NCBI RefSeq assembly: GCF_002865645.1
Contig: NW_020194558.1
Span: forward strand, 2,260,014-2,324,013
Direction: 5' to 3'
DNA from: Hyaloscypha bicolor E
Lineage: Eukaryota; Ascomycota; Leotiomycetes; Helotiales; Hyaloscyphaceae
DNA length: 64,000 nucleotides
In this document: in pieces, positions 9,818 to 20,548 of the stretch
Layout: each line of letters opens with the position of its first letter
Position numbering within the stretch: the stretch's first letter is position 1
The notes under the pieces: generated by a model
What the model saw: the letters and a program-made list of their open reading frames with translations, nothing else
What the model was told of the DNA's origin: nothing
Databases searched by the model: none
Program-made: the position numbers and the translations under genes

Positions 9818-12472
9818 TCATGGAAGAGGTTGCGAAAACTGCCGTGGACGTTGACCTTCCTTTGCATATCCACCATACTTGAGAATGGCGAACAGAACCA
9901 CGCCAATAACCAGCGCAACCGCCCAAAGGAACGTGAGATACCTGGCCAAGCCTTTCTTTGACTTGCTGAATTTACGGATCTCCCGCCTAGTCAGCAATGA
10001 CATGAAGGAGTCCAGCTTGCCCGCGGCAAAGAAGGGGAGAAGCGGTGGGAACAGATTGCAGATGATGAGACAAACTATTGAGATTTTCTCTTGTCTTGGA
10101 TGTCTCTCACCATCGTCTGGCTCTTCGATGTCGAACATAACTTGTGGACGACCGACTTGATTGGAACGGCCGATTTCGATAGGTATATGTGGTGGATAAC
10201 TTGGTTGACTATTCTTGGTAGTACGGAGCTTAGCTTCGCTAAAACCGTCTCCCTGGGCTCCCGACAACTTATTCCCCAAAGCATTGACATTGCCTCTCGA
10301 CCCATAATGCTGATAATTGCCCGGGCCTGCGAAGGAAGATGAAAAGTCCCATTCCTCACGCTTTCGGCATTGACCTTGACGGCCGTAGCCTAATTGCCGA
10401 GCGCGTCGGGTTGCAAAGGAGCTTTGAGAAGAAAACATCGAGCCAGCTTCATTCCCATCTTGCACATCCATTCTTGCCCTGCCTTGTGTTGTTCGAGCAG
10501 CTTTTGGCGGGAGAATCTTGGCATATGGGAATGCTTGACTCTCATCCGTCGTAATACTTGAAGAAGGTTGAAACCGATTTTCGCTTTGTCGTCCCATATC
10601 TCTAGTTGGTTTACGAGTGGTTGGTGACATGACCTCTGGTGGCTTGGAGATGAATGGATTCTGGTGTGAGACTGACAATGGTGAAGGTGCTTTATATGGT
10701 TGGGTAGGTCTGGTTCTCATCGAGTTTGCAGGGTATCCATTCACTCTGTAAGGGCCTTTGTTGGGAGCCATGATTGGCATCATTCCTTGCTTCACGTTCA
10801 ACTGTCGATACTGTCCCTCGTAATGAGCTCCTGGATGTTGGACAAGTCGCTCCGTGGAGTCCAGACGGCTCATGCTCTCAAAGGTGCTCAATGTTCCAGC
10901 GTCGGAAGTCTCTGCAAAACTGCTTAGGGTTTGGTTGTCATGATGCGGACGAGAGAATGCTTCCTGATGAGAAGTTTCTGTTGTTACGGTTTGCCAATCC
11001 TCTTGATCGTCTCCCTGCTGAGATGTGGTATCTCCTGACCTCTCCGCTCGTTGTTGCGTTTGTCGAGGCTGAGGTTGAATCGGGACACGGATACCATTGG
11101 CATCAAAATTCCAATTAGGGTCAATGGATGCTTTGTTGTAAAAGATAATTGGTTCTGCCAAACGCCGGGTTTCTTCATCGACGCTTATGACTTCGGAGAC
11201 TGGTCTACTGAGTTGTTGCTGGCGGAAAGGGTTTTGGGAGCCTTGACCTGCTCTATTTCCCTGGACTGTAGAGTTTGATGAGTCGCTGATAGAAATGCTG
11301 GCACTAGTTTGACGGCGCAACTCCTTGATCACTTGCTCTAATGGCTGGTGGTTCTGGGTAATGAACCTCGGTGAAGATCGAAGTCCCTGCGGCTCATATT
11401 TGGAACGCATGTCGGGGAAACCTGTTGCATCGCTACCATTCTGCTTATCCGTGCCGGTCCTAACCGATGACATATCGTTCCGTGCTGTCGAGCGTGGCAA
11501 GCCATTGTTGAGGACTTGACGGGCATATCTTGGATGCTGAGTTCTGCTCCCTGGAGCAACTGCCTGAGTTGGACCATAATCCTCGTCTTCTGAGAAGAAG
11601 CTTTCGTCGTCTGACAGTTGGGCAAGATTTTGCTGGAAAGATTGGGCTGGCCGGTTGCCAGAAGCAAAGCTCTCGATATCGGATTCTGGGTAGTATTTTC
11701 GCACAATGTTGTCGATAGTGCTGCCTTCTTGAAGTGATGGTAGTCCCACTCGATTCCGGACTCTTGACCAGTTTCTTAGGTTGGACTCGTGGGTAGTTGG
11801 TGGCCTGGATGACAAGTCTCCCTTGGGCTGGAAGAGATCGGACTGAGTACCAGGCGAGAGCTTCTTGACAGGCTCAAGTACGTCTGAACGAGGGCGAGGA
11901 TCAGATGAGCTTTCAGAGGACTCGTTTCTGCTAAAGGGGAAAGACAGGGCCGCCAAGGTTCTTCTAAAAGTATTTGAAGAATGCGGTGCTTGGGGTTGAC
12001 ATGCGAGGTTTTCTCTACCAGCAATGTTGATGTCTTCAATCTCGGAATCCATGTATTGAGAGACCGATCTGGTATCTTTCGAGGACACTGATGATCCAAG
12101 GGAGGTTGGGTAGCTCTTGTCTTCGAAGGGATTTAGATGGGACCGGGCGGCCGCCGCCTCAGCTTCGATATCCGTAACTTGATTTGTGTCCAATCTATGC
12201 TGTCCACGAGCAAAGCCAGATCGACTGAACGTGACGGTAGTGGAAGAATTATTGACTGTTGCTCGAGCTAGAGCTTTCTTCGACTCATGGTGTAAGTCTC
12301 CTGAACCAAAAGCATAGATCGTAGCTTGCCCTCTGGCAGGTTGCCGAGACGAAGAGTTAATGAGATCTCTGTGGACTTCTGCTCGACCTTGTATTATTGC
12401 ACGCTCCTTCAAGGCATGACCTCCTACAGAGCTTTCATGCTCCAGAAGTAAGGGCCGAGAACTAGAAGTCAT
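9818..12472 (-). CDS. Large disordered protein with C-terminal membrane helices
   Basis: Single open frame of 884 aa starting at MTSSSRPLLLEHE. An in-frame extension upstream to 12496 starts with GTG and follows a CACAG acceptor-like site, so a 5' UTR intron or a small upstream exon is possible. About 750 residues are polar and Ser/Gln/Arg-rich with no fold I recognise, including acidic runs (LSDDESFFSEDEDYGP). The last ~110 residues hold two hydrophobic segments (ISIVCLIICNLFPPLLPFF and YLTFLWAVALVIGVVLFAIL) separated by a basic loop (LLTRREIRKFSKSKKG), implying an integral membrane protein with a long cytosolic N-terminal region. I do not recognise the family. Length, an open frame and strong compositional structure make it a real gene, but the function is unknown. 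Confidence 0.75.
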   Translation of the reverse strand: MTSSSRPLLLEHESSVGGHALKERAIIQGRAEVHRDLINSSSRQPARGQATIYAFGSGDLHHESKKALARATVNNSSTTVTFSRSGFARGQHRLDTNQVTDIEAEAAAARSHLNPFEDKSYPTSLGSSVSSKDTRSVSQYMDSEIEDINIAGRENLACQPQAPHSSNTFRRTLAALSFPFSRNESSESSSDPRPRSDVLEPVKKLSPGTQSDLFQPKGDLSSRPPTTHESNLRNWSRVRNRVGLPSLQEGSTIDNIVRKYYPESDIESFASGNRPAQSFQQNLAQLSDDESFFSEDEDYGPTQAVAPGSRTQHPRYARQVLNNGLPRSTARNDMSSVRTGTDKQNGSDATGFPDMRSKYEPQGLRSSPRFITQNHQPLEQVIKELRRQTSASISISDSSNSTVQGNRAGQGSQNPFRQQQLSRPVSEVISVDEETRRLAEPIIFYNKASIDPNWNFDANGIRVPIQPQPRQTQQRAERSGDTTSQQGDDQEDWQTVTTETSHQEAFSRPHHDNQTLSSFAETSDAGTLSTFESMSRLDSTERLVQHPGAHYEGQYRQLNVKQGMMPIMAPNKGPYRVNGYPANSMRTRPTQPYKAPSPLSVSHQNPFISKPPEVMSPTTRKPTRDMGRQSENRFQPSSSITTDESQAFPYAKILPPKAARTTQGRARMDVQDGNEAGSMFSSQSSFATRRARQLGYGRQGQCRKREEWDFSSSFAGPGNYQHYGSRGNVNALGNKLSGAQGDGFSEAKLRTTKNSQPSYPPHIPIEIGRSNQVGRPQVMFDIEEPDDGERHPRQEKISIVCLIICNLFPPLLPFFAAGKLDSFMSLLTRREIRKFSKSKKGLARYLTFLWAVALVIGVVLFAILKYGGYAKEGQRPRQFSQPLP

Positions 12473-12744
12473 AGTGAACAAGGGACGCGGTGCCACCTGT
12501 GGAAATACTGCGTAGACCGGTTAGAATGGGTTGAAGGCAAGTAAGTGACGAGAAAACGAACCGTCTTGTGTATTCTGATTCTTCTAATGCTTCATTTGCT
12601 CTGGAAACCTCAGCCAAACTCTGCCCAAAGCTTCGTTGCTGGACACTAAAGGACAGCTTTGTTCTGGGCGCGTCGTGATGCGAAAGATGGATTGAAAGGG
12701 GTGCTAGGAGGTTTCGTCTTGAATTGAAAGACGGTTCAAGAGGC

Positions 12745-13524
12745 TCAAATCGCGTCCAGATCGTTGTCCGCAAGGTCAACTAAGGACGTGGGAAGATCGA
12801 CATTGTGTGTAGCAGAATAAGGTGGAGGGGAAAGTGAGCGGTATCGTGAATATTCTGAATATTCTCCAGTACCGAGGCCGATAAAGGAGGGTTCTCCTAT
12901 ACTCGGATCGCTCGTGACCTGCCGATAACCGGATAAAGCTATCGGAGGGATCAAGGTGGTGTACTTAAGCAATCTGTTATTTGCTGAAAGATAGACCAGT
13001 GGTAGACTTCTTAAAGAGCCACACCCCAAGTTGGGTTGGCCTTTTTCTGCCTTTCCCCCTTGAGCGAATTCCACTTCAGGGACACAGAACTGATCCAGCG
13101 ATGCAAGTGTGCCAACAGAGATATAGTCGTCTCTCCCATGAAGCTGTTCCAGCTCTGGACGGTGATCGCTAGTCTCGGAGTCCAGAACATACAGCTGAAG
13201 AGCATGATGTTTCCCAAACATTTTCACAAGAGCGTTGACGAGAGAATGTCTGCATGTAGCCAATTTTTGGTGTTCAGAACAGAGGCCAAATAAAACAGGT
13301 GCTTGGTGGAGCTGAAAGCTTTTGTGGGGTTGATGGTGTTATGAATTCAAAAGTGCTGTTGACGTGGTCGACAAAGTCGTTCCTTCCTCCAACAGCTGCA
13401 CTTCAGCCGTTGGTGTGTCAGAGATTCCATCGTACCTTCCATTGGCATGCGCTAAACGACTGAATAAATGCTGGAAAGAACGACAGTCACAGGGAACAAC
13501 CCTTGTTGTCCTTGTTTCTGACAT
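12745..13524 (-). other. Possible gene or gene remnant interrupted by an in-frame stop
   Basis: Two minus-strand open stretches lie in the same frame, separated only by a TAA at 13339-13341. The upstream part starts MSETRTTRVVPCDC. The downstream part contains MFGKHHALQLYVLDSETSDH and ends with a Ser/Pro/Tyr-rich stretch, YSRYRSLSPPPYS. The combined length is about 260 codons. Either an intron that I could not place confidently removes the stop (a GTACGA donor occurs just after AATGGAAG), or this is a decaying gene, or it is chance. No domain recognised. It sits upstream of the large membrane-protein gene on the same strand. Confidence 0.25.
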
Positions 13525-14380
13525 TGTCAAAGCCGAAAGAAGTCTCTCATAGCAGAACATTACTCCTCAGCCAGAGAAACGACTGATGCTGAAGTCCTAT
13601 TCAAGAACCCAGCTGAACCTCCAGCCGAACCTCCAGCCCTTGGTTGGTCACAGAAAGAACATGCAACGATCTCCATCATGCTAGGCAGAGGCCAGACCAT
13701 GGAGTGTGCTTTAGAATGATGTCGTTTGTGGTTGAGACCTTAGGTAAGTAATGTGCACTGTTGGCAGAACGTGAAGTAGATTCAATGGCATGGGATGAAA
13801 GTCCTGACTAGCTGTGATGTAAAGCCAAGCTCGAGCTCGAGACGGACATGTCGACATTTAGCTAGAGGTGGTGTTGCTCGGCAGGCTGACATGCCGAAGT
13901 TACGAGATTGGTCAAGTAGTTCTCAGTTTGTCGACCTGGCGACTTTCGACCCCAAAGAGCCGCAGCTGTATCTATGAACCTGGGAGAGGTTGGAAGCAAC
14001 AGAGGAGGTGTATTTGTGAGTTCGAGATGTGGAAAAGATACCTTGGATGTTTAGGCTACTGTAGCACGCCCATGATTGAAGCGAGCTTGCAGGGATCTAC
14101 GACAAGGATAACGGTTCTGCGAGACCTCGAAATACCTTTGTCCTTTGCTGCTCTCGAGAATTGCTCTCAAATAGCAAGTCTGCTCGAAGGTAGAGGTAGA
14201 GGTTGCCCAAAGTTTGTGTTGTCTGGGTTGACGGAAAAGGGGCTCAACTCTGTGGCAGCTGCACTGTCATCAGAGCGACCCGTGCTGCAAGCCACTGCTC
14301 AAACACCCTTGCCCCCATCAGCCCCATCTTCGATAAGCTTCCAAATGCTCGAAGTATCTTCGTCACTTCAATAGAACGGC
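13525..14380. other. Intergenic, promoter side of the F-box gene
   Basis: About 850 bp upstream of the F-box start codon. A forward frame at 13868-14374 has no domain and overlaps the expected promoter and 5' UTR, so I do not call it. A short CCAGC(T/C)GAACCTCCAG duplication occurs near 13608-13640. Confidence 0.5.
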
Positions 14381-16582
14381 ATGGCGGAAATGCAGAGTCT
14401 TCCTCCGGAGATAGTCTTCCATATCACTCGTTGTAAGTGTCCCAATAAATCGGACTTCCCTCACTGACAAGAGCAGTTCTCGAGCCAAGGGACATTGTAA
14501 CTCTCCAGCATGTAAGCAAGCGGTTCCTCGAACTCGGCAGAGATGATGCTCTGTGGCGGGAACAATGCTTTAATGCCTCATCATTCCTCACGAATCTGCG
14601 GCGTCGACAGCAACTTATTACTTCCGAATCAACTCAAGAACTTCGATTCCGAGACCTAGCCCGGGCGTTGGCAAATGGCAACGGACTGGGGGACTCCCGG
14701 CTTATCAAGCCTCGGGAGGAGGCTCGAGATCTGAAGGCTAGATCCAACGAGAAGATCCGTGTAATGGCCAACTGGGACCCCAGTTACCCGGGCGAGAAGG
14801 TACAGTGGTACGATGAGTATATCGCCAGGAATGCACCGATTTCTACAAGTTGGCTACAACAACCGCGAAACAGGGAAAGTCCGGAGCACGAATACTTGGA
14901 AGTTAGGGGAATGGGACTCTATACACCTGCTGGGGAGGATGATGCAACTTTGGTGGTTGGCCCATTGGATGATGGGAGTGTCTGTATTTGGGACATAAGC
15001 GGTACCAAGGGCCGGAAAGGAAGTATCATCGCTCGAAGCAAGTCAGGGTTGATATCTGCGGATGGATCTCAGATTGGGACTGGCAAACGCTCGAAGTTGA
15101 TTAGTGACGGGATCACTGAGTGTGTGAGTGTGGACAGCGGGAGGAAGCGGGCATTCTTTGCGGTCCAAAGCGGTACGGTCATCTCAAATATTATCTTAAG
15201 AGTTCCCAGTATACTGCTTTGGCGCTTGTCATTTCCCGTTTCCACTGGTAATTGCTAGACTTGTGGACAAGCGCTCACTTCGGGTTCGGGTGGGGATTGC
15301 AACCTTGTTATTCTTGCAGCACCCTCCAGTTTAAATTCCTCCCTTGTGAATATGTTCGTCAATCAACGAACGGGTTGGACTTCGTGGCTGACTATAACAA
15401 GGTCTTGTGGAGTTCGATCTTGAGACTCTCTCGACCATTAGTCACGAGGAATTTTCGTTCTCAATTACCGCTTTATCTGAGGCTAAGCACCCAGTACCAC
15501 TTACCGTCGGTACTGATCTGTCTCTCTATCTGCATGACCCTCGGGCACGAAGAAATACAGGGCAGGCGGGCCGCAGCGATTTTGAGCGTCTCGATTCCTA
15601 TGAATCTAGCTTCGGTTCTCTACGAAGCCAGGGCTTAGGGGATTCCCGGAGACTCTTGAATCCGGAGCCGAGTCCTCTTTATGCTCACCCTCATCACCCA
15701 GGCCCGTTGAGCATCTTACATCTGCCTAGCTCCGGCAATGAGTGGGATGGAAACGGCGAAATCTACGTTGCAGGTCGCTTCCCTAGCATCCTCAACTATG
15801 ACCGCAGATACTTCCCCAGGTTGAGGGGCACAATCCACTCCGGGGCCCGATTATGCAGTATGGCCTCCCTTCCATATCCGTTCGCATCTATGGAGAAAGA
15901 TCTCGCAAGGCGTGGTGAGCTTTCGATCGAGCAGGTATGGGAGGCGAAGACTCGCCCAGGCAAAACCCTGATTGCTTGCGGCGAGTATAATACCAAAGGG
16001 TCTCTTGAAATGTATGGACTTAGCCCAGAGCCTTACCTTTCAACTATATCGTCCGATTCATCTGCGGGCAGCCTGCAGAATTCCGTCATGAGGAACAGGC
16101 AGACATCATCCAGTTCGAAGTTACTATCGGTAGCCAACCATGGCACTCGAATCGTCGTCTCGGATGGAGGCGGAAACCTCAAATGGCTCGAACGAGACGG
16201 GTTCACGGAAGCACGACGATGGAACATCGCCCATGGCTCAGTTGAGGCACCACGAGGGATCTTCGGAACCCTGGGTGATTCCTACATGGATCCGGGCTCT
16301 GGAGACATCGTAATCAAGATAGCTAACACAACCAACGGGCGAAGTGGGCAGGTTGTGAACGAGGATCTCGTCTTATGGACAGGCGACAAGATAGGGCTGC
16401 TGAGTTTCTCGAGCAAGCCGGGGTTCTCGGCTGAAAGCTTCGAGGAGACTGGGAACAAGACTCCAGAGCAGATCCGCACGGAGCGGGAGGAGCGCACTTA
16501 TGCGGAGACGATGGGAAGGGCCCTGGAAGCCAATGCAAACGAAGTTCGATGGATGAGGGGCTTGGGGTTGGGAATGTCTTGA
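14381..16582 (+). CDS. F-box protein with WD-repeat-like C-terminal region
   Basis: Three exons, 14381-14432, 14477-15172 and 15402-16582, encode 642 aa. The first intron (44 nt) interrupts the F-box itself. Joined, the protein starts MAEMQSLPPEIVFHITRFLE and continues PRDIVTLQHVSKRFLELGRD, a good F-box, the Skp1-binding module of SCF ubiquitin ligases. The rest includes segments such as LVVGPLDDGSVCIWDI that look like single WD40 blades. The second intron (15173-15401, 229 nt, GTACGG...CTGACTATAAC...AAG) is inferred from phase and a good branch site, and reconnects AFFAVQS to the ..VEFDLETLS segment. It is long, so a small extra exon is possible. Substrate unknown. Confidence 0.8.
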
Positions 16583-17879
16583 GGATGGTATACATTGTGC
16601 CTTTGCTTTTCCGTGTTGCGTTATTAGAATAAAACAGGATAGAGTAGATCTCACAGCCAGCTGAAGGTTTGCCAGCAGTTCTTGTTTTCTCAACTTTTGA
16701 AGGGTCAGACGATGTTGCCGGCGGACTCGAGCATCTCCACATCGTCGTTTGTCATACGTGTCCCTTGTTCCAGGCTGGTGCTTGTCAAACGGTATCTTTG
16801 GTATCTCTGGTATCCAGACAATTAATTCTCGTTCGTCGCCTGCTTTTCGGGGGCGGATATGCCGAATCTGTCGATCTTGTACACGAGGCTGTCTCCGTGG
16901 CGAATGAGGGCCTTGTACCCTGAAGTATCCTTCCGGGCAAGGTACACTGCCCTGGAGGGGGGAGGGTTCTTATAGAAATCTGACTCCAAGTGACCGCTGG
17001 CCATCAGTAATCACTAGCACAATCAATGCCGTCCAGAGCCTCGCAATATGCTTTTGTCTTGCCGTTGGCAGCATTTTTCACGGGGAGCTGAGTGGATACT
17101 TAACAAGATGTTTCCGCAGCCACAGCCTTGACGATTGCCCACGTCAAGCGCACCCCTAGCCCGGGTGGCAAAAACTCGCCAGCACTGTCCAACAGCGCCA
17201 AAGGCTGTCGTCCGAAGTGATTGTAGCCCAATGAAATAGACAAGGCGACCGAGGCGTCTAGATTCGAATGATTAAAGTTTAGCGGCTGTACACCGCTTGT
17301 CTGGCAAGGTGGAGGCTACCAGTGGCACGTCTGACCATGCAGCACTGGAGAGGAACACAGGTCCTGCCAGTGCACCCAGTTTCAATATGGTGACTACCGT
17401 GCGTGTGCCCACGCGCAGGTCCTGCATGACTGGGCCCTGCTGTGGTGTTGACCGCAAAATTGTTGAGATACTGAGACTCGTTGGCCAGGGTGTCCTCCAA
17501 ATGTTTCTTGGTGTGTCTTCCCTGCTGCGTGGGACTTACCACGATCAAGCGCCTCTGAAGCCAAGGCCATAGCTTGAAGTCAGCCTCATGCAGTCGCAAT
17601 TGGCCGCCAGTAAAAGGCAAAGCAAGTGGCATCTGTTCGTTCTTCGCTTTCTCTCATCAAAGACCTGCCAGCCGTTGTGGCGTTGAATCGTTGTCCGCTT
17701 CAGGGAAACCACCTCGTCAGCCTCACTTCCAGCGCTGCATGGCAACTCCATGCAATGCGTCAAGTGATTCGTTGCATGCGTGAGAAACAGAAAAGCTTCC
17801 TGATACAATAACATTTCATGTCCCGTTGTCATTTGCCAGGTATCTTCGTCACATATTGTTGTTCTTTCCCTTCGATTTC
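16583..17879. other. Intergenic
   Basis: About 1.3 kb holding the 3' flank of the F-box gene and the promoter of the SprT-like gene. Several short frames occur on both strands, none with domain, signal peptide or splice support. No RNA gene or repeat recognised. Confidence 0.55.
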
Positions 17880-18878
17880 ATGGCCGCTTCTGCTAGACCA
17901 GAGAGCCACAGCAAGCCGATGTCAAGGCGACGACAGCTTTATGGAAGAGATCCAAGGTCCCGGAGGGGAGCGCACAGTGAGCAGCAGCATCTGCCGCGCT
18001 CTCCTCCGCGACAAATGGCGTGGTCCTCGCCGGCACCGATGTCCATAGCAAGCAACTCAACCACCTCCCTCAATACACCACTAGAACATGCACACGGCAT
18101 CACCATGGAGCGTACTCCCTCCGGAAATTCTATCATTTCAGACCCTCGGTTCGAGCAGGAACCGAATCATACGTTAACCTCCCGCGATATTGAAGCGGCG
18201 AGGTTTGTTCTAAATCACATGGAACGAGGTCCATCTCGTTGGAACCACGAAGACATCTTCAAGAGCTTGATCAATCGACACGATCATATCGACGACCAAG
18301 CCTTGGATGGCATTCTCACCACCGCCGACTCAATCTTCTTTTCCGAAACACTCTACAGGCGGGTCCAATGGGAATGGTCCTCGGATGACAGATATCAGAC
18401 CGAACTCATCGGCACCACAGCTCTACGGCGCTGCTCTGACCGCGACGGCTTCGAAACCCTCATCGTTCTCTCAGCTCCGATTCTCAAGAACCCGAAATAT
18501 GATCGTCGACTCCTTCTCTCTGCGTTCTTGCACGAACTGATACATTGCTACCTGTTTATCAAGTGTGGGTTCGAGGCGAGGATGCAGGGTGGCCACACCA
18601 AGGGCTTTCATATGATCGCCCGAGCAATCCATGACTGGGTTGAAAAGTGGCATCCCGGATACCTGGAGCTCTGCAACATGAAAGCAAACCTTAACCGCTT
18701 CGACAAGACGAGAGCTCCGATGCAATTTGTGGATCCGAGGGTTGATGTGTTTCGGGATGAGAGGAGACATGGTCATGAGGGGTGTAATCAGAGTCCTCGA
18801 CCTGATTGTGATCATATAGAGGCGTCTGGCGTTCGTCCTTTAGCCCTGCCCCCGAGGCCTGATCATACTTGGCATTAG
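17880..18878 (+). CDS. SprT-like zinc metallopeptidase-domain protein
   Basis: Single exon, 332 aa, started at the first in-frame ATG (MAASARPESHS). The frame is open further upstream but without an ATG. The first ~110 residues are Ser/Arg/Pro-rich and probably disordered. The SprT-like region runs from about LTSRDIEAARFV to the end. It contains LSAFLHELIHCYLF, an HExxH zinc/catalytic motif, followed by GGHTKGFH, whose His residues are in the right place for further metal ligands. SprT-like proteins include SPRTN/Wss1-type proteases that act on DNA-protein crosslinks, but many fungal members are uncharacterised. I assign fold and likely metal binding, not substrate. No C-terminal zinc ribbon or PIP box is evident. 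Confidence 0.8.
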   Translation: MAASARPESHSKPMSRRRQLYGRDPRSRRGAHSEQQHLPRSPPRQMAWSSPAPMSIASNSTTSLNTPLEHAHGITMERTPSGNSIISDPRFEQEPNHTLTSRDIEAARFVLNHMERGPSRWNHEDIFKSLINRHDHIDDQALDGILTTADSIFFSETLYRRVQWEWSSDDRYQTELIGTTALRRCSDRDGFETLIVLSAPILKNPKYDRRLLLSAFLHELIHCYLFIKCGFEARMQGGHTKGFHMIARAIHDWVEKWHPGYLELCNMKANLNRFDKTRAPMQFVDPRVDVFRDERRHGHEGCNQSPRPDCDHIEASGVRPLALPPRPDHTWH

Positions 18879-19371
18879 CTTTTAAATCATTCTTATTGAT
18901 GACGGGGCGTTTGTTCTTTCTGGTTTTAGCGGGCTCCACGAATCTTCTTACCTCGTAGATCGATACCAAAGTAAAGCGTAGCATGATAGAACGGCTAATA
19001 CTTTTAAGTATTTAGAACGGCGGTGGAATTCTGGAGCAGTCGCTCCTCTTCTCCATGCCAAAAGTGCCTTCAAGATTGTATATAGTAAAATTTCTGAGAT
19101 CCTGACCGTGTTCTGAGTTTGGACACAATGGTTTGGGTACAGTTTTGAGCCGAGAAATATATGAACGCAAATTCAACCCAGTCTTTTTTTTTTAGCGTAC
19201 TTCCTCTTCTCGTACATCCTGTGGACCATTAATCCAAATTTGAGAGTTCGAAACAGAGTCGAGTTTATGCTGCAAACGACTTCCCCCTCAGCGTACATTA
19301 CACCAGGTCCTAAATTCACACTTGTTTCAATTCCATGATTTCTTTTTCCACCTTCTAATTCTTCCCCAATC
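18879..19371. other. Intergenic between convergent genes
   Basis: About 490 bp, AT-leaning, between the stop of the SprT-like gene and the stop of the small membrane-protein gene. It contains a run of nine Ts near 19185. Nothing else recognised. Confidence 0.55.
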
Positions 19372-20000
19372 TTACGATTTCCTAACAGCCCTCCCCACCA
19401 TCCCTAATCCACCAACCCTCCACCCCACAGTCGCAAGTGCCAAAAATGCAATCGCTCCCCCAGAAAACGCAGCAGCAGCCAATCCCTCTAGCTCTCCTTT
19501 CCCGAATCCCCTGTACCTCGTTAGCCTCTTATCCTCCTTTCCCCATTGTCCTCACTGAACAAAAGTGTTTGGGTACAATCAGACAGACAGTGCCCCAACC
19601 TAATTTTACAGAACAAACTGCGTTCAATCAAGAGGACAGTACATCTTCCTACCTCTCCCCTGCCAGTTTCCCCCTTGGATTCCCCAATCAAAACCAGAAA
19701 AAAGAAAGACGTCAGAGCTCACCACGCCGCACCAGCGATATCCAAAGCATCAACAACGGCCCCCGCAATCACCGCTCTCTTCGCTGCCTCCGGCGTTTTC
19801 GCGGTGTAGAGAAGACCAGCGAGGAGAGCATCGCGACTAGCCCATGCTCTGACGTTGAATAGTGAACCGGGGGATGAGGTAGGTTGAGGGAAGAAGAGGA
19901 GGTTGGTGGTTAGGGAGGGGAAGAGGAAGGCGGACGTGCCGATGCCGAGGCGAGCGACGGAGAGGACGGTGAGAGGGAGGGGAAGGGGTGTGGACGACAT
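19372..20000 (-). CDS. Small multi-pass membrane protein, unknown function
   Basis: Two exons, 20000-19723 and 19510-19372, joined across a 212-nt intron (GTGAGC...GGCTAAC...GTACAG), give 138 aa. Hydrophobic segments include LPLTVLSVARLGIGTSAFLF, ASRDALLAGLLYTA, RAVIAGAVVDALDIAGAAW and, in exon 2, AAAAFSGGAIAFLALATVGW, so three or four membrane spans are likely. Phase at the inferred junction restores Trp-Gly-Phe and an open frame to the stop, with a proper branch site eight bases before the acceptor AG, which supports the model. Similar small membrane proteins are common in filamentous ascomycetes but I cannot name a function. Confidence 0.65.
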
Positions 20001-20548
20001 TTGGGATAATTTATGTTGGGGTCTTGAGATGGGTTTGGATTAATGAATCAAAAATGAAAAGCGGTTAGGATGTTGGGGTGGGATTGAGGTGACTTCGTAC
20101 ATTTGGAATGCAGGAAGTGCTTCCATCTTATATAATTCAGATGTAGAAAGGGAAAGTGGTAGGAGTTGAAAGATTTGTACCAAACAGCTCCGAGCCTGAA
20201 GTGGCGGGGCTTGAATCCAGCCGTCTTATACACCGCTTGCCTTTCACCCCTCACTTGTGAAGTGTCAAGAGATACTTATTCCACCGACTCAATGTACCTT
20301 CGTACCTTTTTGCTGCGTTCGGTTTTAACACCCAGACTCGGAGTTAGAAGCGGGCGAAATTCACTCCGCAACCAATCAGCACCACCTCCTAACTACCTCG
20401 ATCTCAAATGGCACAATTACTTTATTGTCTTCTTGTCCAAACTCGTGGCATTGAACAGCTGCAGGAGTACAATCCAAAACTCTACCTTTGACAGATTCCC
20501 CAGCGCCAAGATCTAATACGCCAAACTGTAATAACGTCCTTCGTTGTG

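Noticed and set aside
13868..14374. 168-codon forward frame upstream of the F-box gene
   Set aside because: No domain, odd composition, ends just before the F-box start where a promoter and 5' UTR are expected.
16323..16742. Overlapping minus-strand frames at the 3' end of the F-box gene
   Set aside because: Low-complexity antisense translation with non-credible composition; no splice or start support.
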